From Rhodobacterales bacterium (GTDB lineage Bacteria; Pseudomonadota; Alphaproteobacteria; Rhodobacterales; Rhodobacteraceae), in the NCBI GenBank assembly GCA_002747325.1, contig PDOZ01000027.1:62001-126000 (forward strand): DNA of 64,000 nt, read 5' to 3'. Shown here one piece after another: positions 42,387 to 54,909 of this stretch (the stretch's first letter is position 1; each line of letters opens with the position of its first letter). The notes beneath the pieces were generated by a model that had not been told where the DNA came from, did no database searches, and worked only from the letters and a program-made list of their open reading frames with translations. A program made the translations under genes and the position numbers.

Positions 42387-43133
42387 GTGCTGAACAGACG
42401 TGAATTGATTGTGGGATCGGGTGCTGCGCTCGGCGGGATGGCCTTGGCGCCATCAACGGCATTAGCGGCCAGTCGGGAGCGGCTGATCCGGATTACGGCG
42501 GCCCCCACCGGGCGCCATACGGTTGCCATGACCTTCGACGACGGACCGCACCCGGTGCTGACGCCTAAACTGCTGGATATCCTGAAAGCCCGCCGCATTC
42601 GCGCGACCTTCTATGTCATTGGGCGCAACGTGCTGCGATACCCGGACATCGTGAAGCGCATGGTGAATGAGGGACATGAGTTAGGCAACCATACCTGGAC
42701 CCACCCGCACCTATCACGCCTCGGCAATGCCAGTGTACTGCGCGAACTCGACCGCACCTCGGACGCAGTTTACAAAACCGTGCAACGCATCCCGGTCACC
42801 ATGCGCCCGCCCTACGGCGCCCTGACCCAGCGCCAGCAACGCCTGGTGCATGACGAGCGCGACATGCCCACCATCCTCTGGTCCGTCGACCCGCAGGACT
42901 GGCGCCGTCCAGGCGCTTCGGTGGTCGCCAACCGAATCGTCCGTCGCAGTCACAACGGCGCGATCATTCTGGCGCACGACATCCATCCACCAACCATCCG
43001 CGCCATGCCACCCGCGCTGGATGGGCTGCTGGACCAAGGCTATCAATTCGCCACCGTATCGATGATTTTGGGGCAGCGCGACTGGAGCAAGCTGCGCTGG
43101 CGTCTACCCAATTCGGCACGCGCCAAGGGCTGA
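42387..43133 (+). CDS. Polysaccharide deacetylase family protein, twin-Arg signal
   Basis: The exported NodB-homology enzyme has 248 residues. The signal MLNRRELIVGSGAALGGMALAPSTALAA carries a twin-Arg pair, suggesting Tat export. The domain shows MTFDDGPHP (metal and base Asp), HTWTHPHLSRL (metal His pair), RPPYGA, WSVDPQDW and IILAHDIH. These enzymes remove N- or O-acetyl groups from glycans such as chitooligosaccharides, peptidoglycan or exopolysaccharide; the substrate here is unknown. The start is GTG with a G-rich leader. Followed by motif copies 5 and 6. Confidence 0.9.
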   Translation: MLNRRELIVGSGAALGGMALAPSTALAASRERLIRITAAPTGRHTVAMTFDDGPHPVLTPKLLDILKARRIRATFYVIGRNVLRYPDIVKRMVNEGHELGNHTWTHPHLSRLGNASVLRELDRTSDAVYKTVQRIPVTMRPPYGALTQRQQRLVHDERDMPTILWSVDPQDWRRPGASVVANRIVRRSHNGAIILAHDIHPPTIRAMPPALDGLLDQGYQFATVSMILGQRDWSKLRWRLPNSARAKG

Positions 43134-43146
43134 CAGGCTGCTGTTT

Positions 43147-43168
43147 GAGTATTTATCCTAAGAAGAAG
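43147..43168 (-). repeat. Intergenic 22-bp motif, copy 5
   Basis: Minus-strand reading CTTCTTCTTAG, GAT, AAATACTC. It forms an inverted pair with copy 6 just 23 bp away, after the deacetylase stop. Confidence 0.88.
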
Positions 43169-43191
43169 AGAAAACCCGCGCCCTGCCCCTC

Positions 43192-43213
43192 CTTCTTCTT
43201 AGTGAAAATACTC
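43192..43213 (+). repeat. Intergenic 22-bp motif, copy 6
   Basis: CTTCTTCTTAG, TGA, AAATACTC, followed by CGGGG and a CCGGGGC-AGC-GCCCCGG hairpin (43220-43236), the same layout as copy 3. Confidence 0.88.
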
Positions 43214-43279
43214 CGGGGTCCGGGGCAGCGCCCCGGTCCGGGCCTTTCCAAACGCACCGAAACCGCCTAAACGCGCTTC

Positions 43280-44617
43280 ATGACCAATGAATTGCATATT
43301 GTAGGCGGCGGGCTGGCCGGGTCGGAAGCGGCTTGGCAGGCGGCGCGGGCCGGGCTGGATGTGGTGCTGCATGAGATGCGCCCCGAGGTGGAAACCTTTG
43401 CTCATCAGGGCGGCGATTTTGCCGAGATGGTCTGTTCCAATTCCTTCCGCTCAGATGATGACGAGCAGAACGCGGTCGGGCTGTTGCACTGGGAAATGCG
43501 CGCAGCGGGCGGGTTGATCATGCAGATGGCGGATCGGCACCGGGTTCCGGCGGGTGGGGCGCTGGCTGTCGATCGCGAGGCGTTTTCGGCGGCGGTATCA
43601 GAGGCGTTGCGTGCGCTGCCGAACCTGCGCATCGTGCCGGGCGAAATCCGCGAATTGCCGCGCGAGGGGCACTGGATTTTCGCCACCGGCCCGCTCACCT
43701 CCCCCGCTCTGGGCGAGGCCATTCAGGCGGAGACCGGCGCCGACCGGCTGGCTTTTTTCGACGCCATCGCCCCCATCGTGCATGCGGACAGTATCGACAT
43801 GGATGTGGTCTGGGCGCAGTCGCGGTATGACAAGGGCGAAACCGAGGACGAGCGGCGCGCCTATCTCAACTGCCCCATGACCAGGCCGCAATATGAGGCC
43901 TTCATCGACGCGCTTTTAGCGGCCGAGAAAACCGAGTTTCACGCGGGCGAGACCGCGAAGTATTTCGACGGCTGTTTACCGATTGAGGTCATGGCGGAGC
44001 GCGGGCGCGAGACCCTGCGTTTCGGTCCGATGAAGCCCATCGGATTAACCAATTCTCACCGCCCCGAGGACAAGCCTTACGCCGTAGTGCAACTGCGCCG
44101 CGACAACGCATTGGGCACGCTGTTCAACATCGTCGGCTTTCAGACCAAGATGAAATACGGCGCGCAGGCGGAGGTGTTTCGCATCATTCCGGGGCTGGAG
44201 AACGCCCGTTTTGCCCGGCTTGGCGGCATTCACCGCAATACCTTCATGAACTCGCCGACCCTGCTCGACCATGAAATGCGCCTGAAATCGAGACCCAACC
44301 TGCGCTTTGCCGGGCAAGTGACCGGGGTTGAGGGCTATGTCGAGAGCGCGGCCATGGGGCTGCTCGCCGCCCGTTATGCCATTGCAGAGCTTCAGGGCCG
44401 CAGCTTGCCGTCAATCCCGGATACCACCGCCATGGGCGCGCTGGTCACGCACATTACCGGCGGCGCGGAGGCTAAGACGTTCCAGCCGATGAACGTCAAT
44501 TTCGGCCTGTTCCCGCCGGTGGCGGAGCTGAAAGGCGGGCGGCGCGGGCGCAAGGAGCGCTATAAAACCTACACCGATCGCGCCAAGGCGGAATTTGGGC
44601 GCTGGCTTGAGGCATGA
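43280..44617 (+). CDS. trmFO: Folate-dependent tRNA (uracil-54-C5)-methyltransferase
   Basis: TrmFO makes m5U54 in the T-loop of tRNAs using methylene-THF and FAD. The 445-residue protein has the FAD-binding [29 protein letters not shown] with the conserved Cys, the block [29 protein letters not shown] with a second Cys, and [20 protein letters not shown]. It overlaps gluQ by 4 bp, giving a two-gene tRNA-modification unit. Confidence 0.95.
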   Translation: MTNELHIVGGGLAGSEAAWQAARAGLDVVLHEMRPEVETFAHQGGDFAEMVCSNSFRSDDDEQNAVGLLHWEMRAAGGLIMQMADRHRVPAGGALAVDREAFSAAVSEALRALPNLRIVPGEIRELPREGHWIFATGPLTSPALGEAIQAETGADRLAFFDAIAPIVHADSIDMDVVWAQSRYDKGETEDERRAYLNCPMTRPQYEAFIDALLAAEKTEFHAGETAKYFDGCLPIEVMAERGRETLRFGPMKPIGLTNSHRPEDKPYAVVQLRRDNALGTLFNIVGFQTKMKYGAQAEVFRIIPGLENARFARLGGIHRNTFMNSPTLLDHEMRLKSRPNLRFAGQVTGVEGYVESAAMGLLAARYAIAELQGRSLPSIPDTTAMGALVTHITGGAEAKTFQPMNVNFGLFPPVAELKGGRRGRKERYKTYTDRAKAEFGRWLEA

Positions 44618-45468
44618 GCTACGTCACCCGGTTTGCCCCCAGCCCAACCGGGCCGCTGCATCTGGGCCACGCCTTTTCGGCCCTGACCGCCTGGGACCGG
44701 GCGCAGGCGTGCGGCGGTCGGTTTCTGCTGCGCATTGAAGACATCGACCGTTCCCGCGCCCGGCCGCACTGGGAGGCGCAGATTTACGAGGATCTCGCCT
44801 GGCTCGGGCTTCGCTGGGAGGAGCCGGTTGTGCGCCAATCTGAGCGGGGCGCGGCCTATAGTGCCGCCCTGGATGCGCTTTGGGAGCGCGACCTGCTGTA
44901 TCCCTGCACCTGCACCCGCCGCGACATTGCCGCTGCCGCATCTGCGCCGCAGGAAGGCGCACCGCAGCTCGGTCCGGATGGGCTGATCTATCCCGGCACC
45001 TGCCGTGTGGCGCATCCATCCGCGCAGGGGCCGCGTCCCGAGGGGCAGACCCTGCGCCTCAACATGGCCGCCGCGGTTCGCGCGATGGAGCCAGACCTTG
45101 CCTTTACCGAAACCGGCAGCGCGCCCGGTCACATCCGGTTTGCCGCCCGCGACCTGATCGACACCACCGGCGATATTGTGGTTGCGCGGCAGGATATGGC
45201 GGCGTCCTATCATCTTGCCGTGGTGCTGGACGATGCGGAGCAAGCGGTAACGGAAGTGGTGCGGGGCGCGGATCTGTTTGCGGCGACACAGATACACATT
45301 GTCCTGCAACAGCTCCTTGGGCTACCAACCCCAATCTATCATCACCATCGCCTGATCCGCGACGAAGCTGGCAAACGTCTGGCCAAACGCGACGATGCCC
45401 GCGCTCTCGAAACCTATCGCGCCGCCGGAGCGACACCCGCTGACATTCGCCGCATGGTGGGGCTGTAG
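44614..45468 (+). CDS. gluQ: Glutamyl-Q tRNA(Asp) synthetase
   Basis: GluQ is a truncated glutamyl-tRNA synthetase lacking the anticodon-binding part; it attaches glutamate to queuosine at position 34 of tRNA-Asp. The 284-residue protein has the class I start [18 protein letters not shown] (HIGH-like), zinc-ligand Cys in YPCTCTRRD and [31 protein letters not shown], and a KMSKS-like KRLAKRDDA. The length matches the family. ATG overlaps the trmFO stop. Confidence 0.94.
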   Translation: MSYVTRFAPSPTGPLHLGHAFSALTAWDRAQACGGRFLLRIEDIDRSRARPHWEAQIYEDLAWLGLRWEEPVVRQSERGAAYSAALDALWERDLLYPCTCTRRDIAAAASAPQEGAPQLGPDGLIYPGTCRVAHPSAQGPRPEGQTLRLNMAAAVRAMEPDLAFTETGSAPGHIRFAARDLIDTTGDIVVARQDMAASYHLAVVLDDAEQAVTEVVRGADLFAATQIHIVLQQLLGLPTPIYHHHRLIRDEAGKRLAKRDDARALETYRAAGATPADIRRMVGL

Positions 45469-45512
45469 GGGCGTAGCGGGCTAGCGCCGTGCCAGCGGAT
45501 CGGCCGTGTTGT

Positions 45513-45534
45513 GAGTATTTATGCTAAGAAGAAG
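45513..45534 (-). repeat. Intergenic 22-bp motif, copy 7
   Basis: Minus-strand reading CTTCTTCTTAG, CAT, AAATACTC with the extended flank ACAACACGGC. It pairs with copy 8 (21 bp apart) between the convergent ends of gluQ and hisI. Confidence 0.88.
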
Positions 45535-45555
45535 ACAGTAGGGCGCGGGTGGCCC

Positions 45556-45577
45556 CTTCTTCTTAGCACAAATACTC
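45556..45577 (+). repeat. Intergenic 22-bp motif, copy 8
   Basis: CTTCTTCTTAG, CAC, AAATACTC. With copy 7 it can fold a hairpin of about 20 bp between two convergent genes. Confidence 0.88.
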
Positions 45578-45595
45578 AAAAAAGCGGCAGGGCAA

Positions 45596-45955
45596 TCAGG
45601 ACTGTGGTTTCAATAGCTCTGTTTCCTCGCCCCCACGCACCGCCGTATAAAAACACGAACGCCGGTTAGTATGGCAAGCGGGGCCATATTGCTTGACCAT
45701 AACCAACAAGCAATCACGGTCACAATCAAAGCGCAGGTCCACCAACTCCTGCACATGGCCAGAGGTCTCGCCCTTGACCCAATAGGCCTGCCGCGAGCGG
45801 CTCCAGTAGGTTACACGCCCGCTATCCAGCGTCCGTTGCACCGCTTCCGCGTTCATCCATGCCAGCATCAACACTTCCAGCGTCTGTGCATCCTGCGCGA
45901 TGACCGGCAACAGCCCATCGTCATTATACGTTAATTTTGTCGCATCAAATCGCAT
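45596..45955 (-). CDS. hisI: Phosphoribosyl-AMP cyclohydrolase
   Basis: The enzyme performs the third step of histidine synthesis, opening the adenine ring of PR-AMP; it is a zinc enzyme. The 119-residue stand-alone form shows MLAWMNAEAVQRTLDSGRVTYWSRSR and the metal-binding run DLRFDCDRDCLLVMVKQYGPACHTNRRSCF. There is no fused HisE domain. Divergent from the NifU-like gene by 50 bp. Confidence 0.95.
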   Translation of the reverse strand: MRFDATKLTYNDDGLLPVIAQDAQTLEVLMLAWMNAEAVQRTLDSGRVTYWSRSRQAYWVKGETSGHVQELVDLRFDCDRDCLLVMVKQYGPACHTNRRSCFYTAVRGGEETELLKPQS

Positions 45956-46005
45956 TGCTTTCCCTCTTTGTCGCCCCTATTTACAGACGATCCGGAGCGA
46001 ATGCC

Positions 46006-46431
46006 ATGACCGACCTGACCGATCTTTACTCGAAACGCATCCTCGCGCTGGCCGCGGACATCCCTCATACCGGGATCCTAGAAGGCGTTACGCCGGTCAA
46101 AAAACGCTCGCCCCTTTGCGGCTCAACCGTCACGGCCTACGCAGTAATTGCCGACGGGCGCGTGGTGGATTTTGCCCAAACGGTTCGGGCCTGTGCGCTG
46201 GGACAGGCGTCCGCTTCGGTGTTGGGCGCGCATGCCTTGGGCCGCACCCGAACGGAACTTGAAGCAGCGCGCGCGGCGCTCGTTGCCATGCTGTCGGAAA
46301 ATGGACCGACGCCGCCCGCACCCTTCGAAGCCTTGGAAGTGTTACGCCCGGCGGCGGAATTTCCCAACCGGCACCCGTCTGTTTTGCTCGCCTGGGACGC
46401 CCTGATCGGTTGCTTCGACGTCAAATCGTGA
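46006..46431 (+). CDS. NifU/IscU-like iron-sulfur scaffold family protein
   Basis: The 141-residue protein resembles the N-terminal scaffold domain of NifU/IscU. Two conserved Cys are in RSPLCGSTVTAY and TVRACALGQASASVLG. The third scaffold Cys is missing: the corresponding C-terminal region reads NRHPSVLLAWDALIGC, with Ser at the usual place. It may therefore be a divergent scaffold or have another role. ATG 46006 is preferred (CGGAGCGA upstream); the longer frame reaches into the hisI leader. Confidence 0.82.
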   Translation: MTDLTDLYSKRILALAADIPHTGILEGVTPVKKRSPLCGSTVTAYAVIADGRVVDFAQTVRACALGQASASVLGAHALGRTRTELEAARAALVAMLSENGPTPPAPFEALEVLRPAAEFPNRHPSVLLAWDALIGCFDVKS

Positions 46432-46439
46432 TCCCCGCG

Positions 46440-46473
46440 AAAAAAACCGCCGCACTCATAACGAGGCGGCGGC
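46440..46473 (-). terminator. Rho-independent terminator of the small SOS-type gene
   Basis: On the minus strand GCGGCGG... (GCCGCCGCC arm) pairs with GCGGCGG (stem 46447-46453 with 46466-46472) and is followed by seven T residues. It ends a transcript whose only recognisable gene is the 40-codon gene at 46589-46711, leaving a 3' untranslated part of about 115 bases. Confidence 0.8.
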
Positions 46474-46588
46474 AAGTTGCGGTTGGGGGCCGGTCCGGCA
46501 GGACAGAGGCAAAGCGCCGGGCGACGGTGGGTGCCGTCGGCATCGTGGAATGGATGCATGGCCCCGATTTCCGCAGGCAGAATTCGGT

Positions 46589-46711
46589 TCAGATCAGTCC
46601 GGGCAGATACAGGCCGCCCAGCAGGATGATTTTCAAAGCGACGACGCCCAGCACGTCTTGCCAGATCGTGGCGTGGCTGCGGTCCAGAATGTCGCGGATG
46701 TCTTTCATCAT
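46589..46711 (-). CDS. Small single-helix membrane protein with LexA-type promoter
   Basis: The 40-residue product begins MMKDIRDILDRSHATIWQDV and continues with one hydrophobic segment LGVVALKIILLGGLYLPGLI to the end. AGGTGA lies seven bases before the first ATG; the second ATG is an alternative. The promoter region carries two perfect GTTC-N7-GTTC elements (46734-46748 and 46791-46805), the LexA operator of alphaproteobacteria, and a terminator follows. Small LexA-controlled inner-membrane proteins such as SidA of Caulobacter halt division after DNA damage; no similarity to SidA was established here. It lies beside recG and ligA. Function unknown. Confidence 0.72.
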   Translation of the reverse strand: MMKDIRDILDRSHATIWQDVLGVVALKIILLGGLYLPGLI

Positions 46712-46733
46712 GGGAATCACCTGCTCGGCTATT

Positions 46734-46748
46734 GTTCGACTTATGTTC
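46734..46748 (-). promoter_or_regulatory. LexA box 1 (GTTC-N7-GTTC)
   Basis: GTTC at 46734-46737 and 46745-46748 with seven bases between, a perfect match to the alphaproteobacterial LexA operator. It ends 23 bp before the start codon of the small membrane-protein gene, where a bound repressor would block transcription. Confidence 0.85.
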
Positions 46749-46790
46749 TTTGTTGGTGCTTTGTTCTCACATTTATTAACCATTTGTAAA

Positions 46791-46805
46791 GAACTTTTTG
46801 CGAAC
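46791..46805 (-). promoter_or_regulatory. LexA box 2 (GAAC-N7-GAAC)
   Basis: GAAC at 46791-46794 and 46802-46805, the same operator in the opposite direction. CTTATGTTC (46740-46748) and GAACATAAG (46802-46810) make the two boxes mirror images over 9 bp. A TTAACCAT octamer (46776-46783), similar to a CtrA half-site, lies between them. Confidence 0.82.
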
Positions 46806-46832
46806 ATAAGGCGAAAATTTCGAATCGAGAGG

Positions 46833-51082
<4,250 letters not shown>

Positions 51083-51229
51083 TCAAAGCATCTCGGTCAC
51101 AGACCTCTCATCAGGCCCCAAGATTACGCGCTCTGAAGGCACTTGCCAACATTGTCGCAGCAGGGGAAGGCCGGCATCAGAAATCCGACGCCGGCAGAAT
51201 GCGCAAATGACATCCTCAAGGGCCGTAAA

Positions 51230-51943
51230 TCAGGCACCCATAGCCATCTTGTCTTCGAACTCGGCCGGTTCCGGATCGCGCAGGATGTAGCCGCGGCCCC
51301 AGACGGTTTCGATATAATTCTCACCATCCGTCATACTTGCCAATTTCTTGCGCAGCTTGCAGATAAACACGTCGATAATCTTCAGTTCCGGTTCGTCCAT
51401 GCCGCCATAGAGATGGTTAAGGAACATTTCCTTGGTCAGCGTAGTCCCCTTGCGCAAGCTCAGAAGCTCCAGCATCTGATATTCCTTGCCGGTCAGATGC
51501 ACCTGCTTCCCCTTCACGGTCACCGACTTGCCGTCGAGATTAACCTCGATCTTGCCCGTGCGGATCACCGATTGCGAATGCCCTTTCGAGCGGCGGACGA
51601 TGGCGTGAATCCGCGCGACCAGTTCTTCGCGGTGGAAAGGCTTGGTCATGTAATCATCCGCCCCGAAACCAAAGCCTTTCAGCTTGTCTTCCGTGTCGTC
51701 CGACCCGGTCAGGATCAGGATCGGGGTTTCGATTCGCGCCACACGCAGTTGCCGCAGCACTTCCAGCCCGTTCATATCCGGCAGGTTCAGGTCCAACAGA
51801 ATCAGATCATAATCATAGAGCTTGGCGAGATCGATTCCCTCCTCCCCCAGATCCGTCGAATAGACATTCAGGTTGGCATGCGTCAGCATCAGCTCGATTG
51901 AGCGGGAGGTGGTCGGATCATCTTCCACGAGTAGGATGCGCAT
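51230..51943 (-). CDS. ctrA: Cell-cycle response regulator CtrA
   Basis: CtrA is an OmpR-family regulator. In Caulobacter it controls replication and division; in Rhodobacterales it controls motility and gene-transfer agents. The 237-residue protein has a receiver domain with [20 protein letters not shown], the phospho-Asp in [14 protein letters not shown] and Lys in [15 protein letters not shown]. The winged-helix DNA-binding domain follows ([43 protein letters not shown]). A CtrA-like box lies upstream at 52000-52014. The inhibitor gene sciP is the next gene upstream. Confidence 0.96.
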   Translation of the reverse strand: MRILLVEDDPTTSRSIELMLTHANLNVYSTDLGEEGIDLAKLYDYDLILLDLNLPDMNGLEVLRQLRVARIETPILILTGSDDTEDKLKGFGFGADDYMTKPFHREELVARIHAIVRRSKGHSQSVIRTGKIEVNLDGKSVTVKGKQVHLTGKEYQMLELLSLRKGTTLTKEMFLNHLYGGMDEPELKIIDVFICKLRKKLASMTDGENYIETVWGRGYILRDPEPAEFEDKMAMGA

Positions 51944-51999
51944 TGTTTAATTTCTCCACAAATTACCGTTCCGTTGCGACACACTTTGCAGCGAAATGG

Positions 52000-52014
52000 T
52001 TAACATCTCGTTAC
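52000..52014 (-). promoter_or_regulatory. CtrA-like box between sciP and ctrA
   Basis: TTAA, seven bases, TTAC: one mismatch from the CtrA consensus TTAA-N7-TTAA. It lies 57 bp upstream of the ctrA start, a fitting place for autoregulation. Confidence 0.55.
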
Positions 52015-52041
52015 CGGCGTGGAACTTTTTGACAATTCTCC

Positions 52042-52320
52042 CTATGGTTGTCTATATTTTTGTAGTGCCGTCGCACGCAGCGCCCCCACGCCGTGCTTTT
52101 CAACCGCAGCGCGCCACTCGGCAAATTCCTCTTCCGAGAGTTCATAGATTTTCAGCGCATCCGCCAATGAAATAAGGCCAAACGTCACCCCTTTGACCAC
52201 AGCAGCCTTGCGGCGCGCGACCCATCGGGTCGTGTCTTCGGGCGGCAAATCCGCTCGGGTCATGGTGGTTCCATCGGGCAACTGAACGGCGCGCGGGCCA
52301 TCAACTTTTTTCAGATACAT
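52042..52320 (-). CDS. sciP: CtrA inhibitor SciP (DUF1153)
   Basis: SciP is a small helix-turn-helix protein that binds CtrA and blocks activation of its targets. The 92-residue protein matches the DUF1153 pattern: LPDGTTMTRADLPPEDTTRWVARRKAAVVKGV, then the HTH GLISLADALKIYELSEEEFAEWRAAVEKHG, and the terminal LRATALQKYRQP. It is encoded directly upstream of ctrA on the same strand, 98 bp apart. GATTC sites at 52324 and 52347 lie in its promoter region. Confidence 0.9.
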   Translation of the reverse strand: MYLKKVDGPRAVQLPDGTTMTRADLPPEDTTRWVARRKAAVVKGVTFGLISLADALKIYELSEEEFAEWRAAVEKHGVGALRATALQKYRQP

Positions 52321-52323
52321 ATC

Positions 52324-52351
52324 GATTCCTCGTCTTGATGCGCCCAGATTC
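52324..52351. promoter_or_regulatory. Pair of GANTC sites upstream of sciP
   Basis: GATTC occurs at 52324-52328 and 52347-52351, in the spacer between divergent sciP and mnmA. GANTC is the target of the cell-cycle methylase CcrM, so sciP expression may depend on methylation state. Two sites in 30 bp could also be chance. Confidence 0.4.
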
Positions 52352-52455
52352 GCCGCGAGATGTTAAAAACCCGTGAAAGCCGCCCTTGTTGTTTGTTCAA
52401 ATTTTCCTATATTCCGATCCTTATCCGCCAAACGGGCGCGAAAGGCCTTAAAAAT

Positions 52456-53598
52456 ATGGGTGTCATGCAGGAAACGGTAAATTCTCTCGGGTTCAAAAAA
52501 CCGCCCGAGGAAACCCGCGTGGTGGTTGCCATGTCGGGCGGGGTTGATTCGTCCGTGGTCGCCGCCCTGCTGAAAAGTCAGGGCTACGACGTCGTCGGCG
52601 TCACGTTGCAACTCTATGATCACGGCGCCGCGCTGGCCAAAAAGGGCGCCTGTTGCGCCGGGATCGACATCCATGACGCCCGCCGGGTGGCGGAAGACAT
52701 GGGATTTCCGCATTATGTGCTGGATTACGAGAACATTTTTCAGGAAGCGGTGATCGAAGAATTCGCCGACAGCTACCTCGCCGGCGCCACCCCCGTGCCC
52801 TGCATCCGCTGTAATGAGCGGGTGAAATTCAAGGATTTGATGGCCACGGCGAAGGATCTGGACGCCGATTGCATGGCGACCGGCCATTATATTCAGCGTT
52901 TCGTCGGCCCGGCGGGTCCGGAACTGCACCGCGCCGCCGACCCGAATCGCGACCAGTCCTATTTCCTGTTCTCCACCACGCCGGAACAGCTCGATTTCCT
53001 GCGCTTTCCGCTCGGCCACCTGATGACCAAGGAAGAGACCCGCGCGCTGGCCCGCCAGTTCGGCCTCGAAGTGGCCGACAAACCGGACAGTCAGGACATC
53101 TGCTTCGTGCCCAACGGCAATTACGCACAGGTGATCGAAAAACTGCGCCCCGGCGCGGCGGAACCGGGTAACATCGTCCACGCCGATGGCCGCATTCTGG
53201 GCACCCATACCGGCGTCATTCACTACACCATTGGCCAACGGCGTGGCCTCGGCATTGGCGGACTATCCGAGCCGCTCTACGTCGTGCGCCTCGATGTGGA
53301 AAACCAGCAGGTCATCGTCGGCCCGAAGGAAATGCTCTCCACCCGGACCGTGCCGATCCGCGAAGTCAACTGGCTCGGCGACACCCCCCTGACCAGCCGC
53401 GACGAATGGCATATCGGCGTAAAAATCCGCTCGACCCGCCCCCCGCGCGAAGCCATCCTGCGCCCAATCTCGGAAACGGAAGCAGAAGTGGAACTCCTCA
53501 GCGCCGAAGCCGGCGTCAGCCCCGGACAAGCCTGCGTCTTCTACGACATGGACAGCACCCGCGTCTTCGGTGGCGGCTGGATCTGGCGCGGGTATTAA
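52456..53598 (+). CDS. mnmA: tRNA 2-thiouridine synthase MnmA
   Basis: MnmA thiolates U34 of Lys, Glu and Gln tRNAs. The 380-residue protein has the PP-loop [35 protein letters not shown], the catalytic Cys in [34 protein letters not shown] with the second Cys, and GLGIGG. ATG 52456 is used (AAAGG about 10 bp upstream); ATG 52465 is equally possible. A longer frame to 52360 is not conserved. Motif copy 9 follows the stop. Confidence 0.95.
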   Translation: MGVMQETVNSLGFKKPPEETRVVVAMSGGVDSSVVAALLKSQGYDVVGVTLQLYDHGAALAKKGACCAGIDIHDARRVAEDMGFPHYVLDYENIFQEAVIEEFADSYLAGATPVPCIRCNERVKFKDLMATAKDLDADCMATGHYIQRFVGPAGPELHRAADPNRDQSYFLFSTTPEQLDFLRFPLGHLMTKEETRALARQFGLEVADKPDSQDICFVPNGNYAQVIEKLRPGAAEPGNIVHADGRILGTHTGVIHYTIGQRRGLGIGGLSEPLYVVRLDVENQQVIVGPKEMLSTRTVPIREVNWLGDTPLTSRDEWHIGVKIRSTRPPREAILRPISETEAEVELLSAEAGVSPGQACVFYDMDSTRVFGGGWIWRGY

Positions 53599-53611
53599 CC
53601 CCCGCCCCTTC

Positions 53612-53633
53612 CTTCTTCTTAGCAAAAATACTC
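53612..53633 (+). repeat. Intergenic 22-bp motif, copy 9
   Basis: CTTCTTCTTAG, CAA, AAATACTC, 13 bp after the mnmA stop. Inverted relative to copy 10, 33 bp away, between convergent mnmA and fabZ. Confidence 0.88.
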
Positions 53634-53666
53634 ACACCACAGCGCTTACGGCAAACGCGGCGTTAT

Positions 53667-53688
53667 GAGTATTTAAACTAAGAAGAAG
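53667..53688 (-). repeat. Intergenic 22-bp motif, copy 10
   Basis: Minus-strand reading CTTCTTCTTAG, TTT, AAATACTC. In this pair the AAATACTC ends point inward, opposite to pair 7/8. Confidence 0.88.
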
Positions 53689-53736
53689 AACCACGCGGCG
53701 CGCTAAAACGGATTCTGGTCCGGCGCTGCCGGTTTC

Positions 53737-54198
53737 TTACGCACCCAGATCAATCATAGCCGAAAATTCTGCCTGACAGGCCGCTTGGCCGTCCACGCTG
53801 GCCCGCCCCTCGAACTTCCAGACCTTCGAACCAGCCCCGCCGCGCAGGGTCTTGATCTCCATGCGCAACACGTCGCCCGGCACAACCTTGCGACGGAATT
53901 TCACCTTATCAATGCCCATGAAATAGACCAGCGCGTCCTTACCGACCAAGTCCAGCGACAAGGCGACCATCACCGCCGAGGTCTGTGCCATCGCCTCCAC
54001 GATCGTTACCCCCGGCATGATCGGTGCGCTCGGAAAATGGCCCTGAAAATGTGGCTCGTTCACCGTGACATTCTTGATCCCCACCGCGCTTTCATTCGGC
54101 ACGATGTCTTCTACCCGGTCGAGAAACAGAAACGGGTAGCGATGCGGAATGCACTGCTTAATCAGATCAATATCGGCCCTGCTCGGCACGTCGCTCAT
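53737..54198 (-). CDS. fabZ: 3-hydroxyacyl-ACP dehydratase FabZ
   Basis: FabZ dehydrates 3-hydroxyacyl-ACP in fatty acid elongation. The 153-residue hotdog protein has [20 protein letters not shown], the catalytic His in [17 protein letters not shown] with Glu in [10 protein letters not shown], and [16 protein letters not shown]. It is the last gene of bamA-skp-fabZ; lpxA, which commonly follows, is absent here. Confidence 0.96.
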   Translation of the reverse strand: MSDVPSRADIDLIKQCIPHRYPFLFLDRVEDIVPNESAVGIKNVTVNEPHFQGHFPSAPIMPGVTIVEAMAQTSAVMVALSLDLVGKDALVYFMGIDKVKFRRKVVPGDVLRMEIKTLRGGAGSKVWKFEGRASVDGQAACQAEFSAMIDLGA

Positions 54199-54224
54199 AT
54201 CTCTTCCTCCCAGCCCCTCAGGCC

Positions 54225-54905
54225 TTATTGATCATCTACCGGAACAGCGTCGCCCGCTCCTTCCGGCGTCGGCGCGTCGATCACGTCCCGTCCGTCGTCG
54301 CCCACCCCATCCGGCAAGGGAGGTGCTTCCTGCGCCCCATCCCCCAAAACCGCATCAATACGCGCAATCGCGTCATTGGTAATGTCTATATTATAGGCGC
54401 TCAAGACCAAAGCCCGCTGATCGACAATCATCACCGCACCGCGTTCACGCACAATGGCGCCCAAGATCGGCCCGACCACGTTAAAGAACTGCAACTGCGC
54501 GCTTTCCAGAACCGCCCGGATCTCGTTTTGCGCCGCTTCCCGCTCTTCGCGCAACTGCTGCACCCGCGCGTCGAACTGCTCTGCCAGCGCCCGAAACGCC
54601 GCCGGCTCCATCTCAGCCCGCTTTTGTGTCAGCGCCTGTTCTTCCGCCGCCAATTCCGCCTGAATGGCCGCCGTTTCTTCCGCCATAGCCACGTTGGCCG
54701 CCTCAACTTCCGACAAGATGCGCCGCCCGTAGAGCGTCTGGTTAAACAGCCGCGCCCGGTCCAGAACCAGCACCGGCGATTGCACCACCCCCAATTTGGA
54801 GCCCAAATCCTGCGCCCCCGCCGGAGACATACCCAACAGCATGGCAGCAAAAACGGCGCGCAGAAGCCCCCGCGCGCCGTCCCATCCCGTCATCCGACCC
54901 CGCAT
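54225..54905 (-). CDS. skp: OmpH/Skp family periplasmic chaperone
   Basis: Skp holds unfolded outer-membrane proteins on their way to BamA. The 226-residue precursor has a signal peptide ([20 protein letters not shown]). The body begins [18 protein letters not shown] and is followed by a long charged coiled coil (about 65-140, [25 protein letters not shown]). The end matches the family fold (VNVVGPIL-like [40 protein letters not shown]). A Pro/Asp-rich tail extends it. It follows bamA by 4 bp. Confidence 0.92.
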   Translation of the reverse strand: MRGRMTGWDGARGLLRAVFAAMLLGMSPAGAQDLGSKLGVVQSPVLVLDRARLFNQTLYGRRILSEVEAANVAMAEETAAIQAELAAEEQALTQKRAEMEPAAFRALAEQFDARVQQLREEREAAQNEIRAVLESAQLQFFNVVGPILGAIVRERGAVMIVDQRALVLSAYNIDITNDAIARIDAVLGDGAQEAPPLPDGVGDDGRDVIDAPTPEGAGDAVPVDDQ

Positions 54906-54909
54906 GGGA

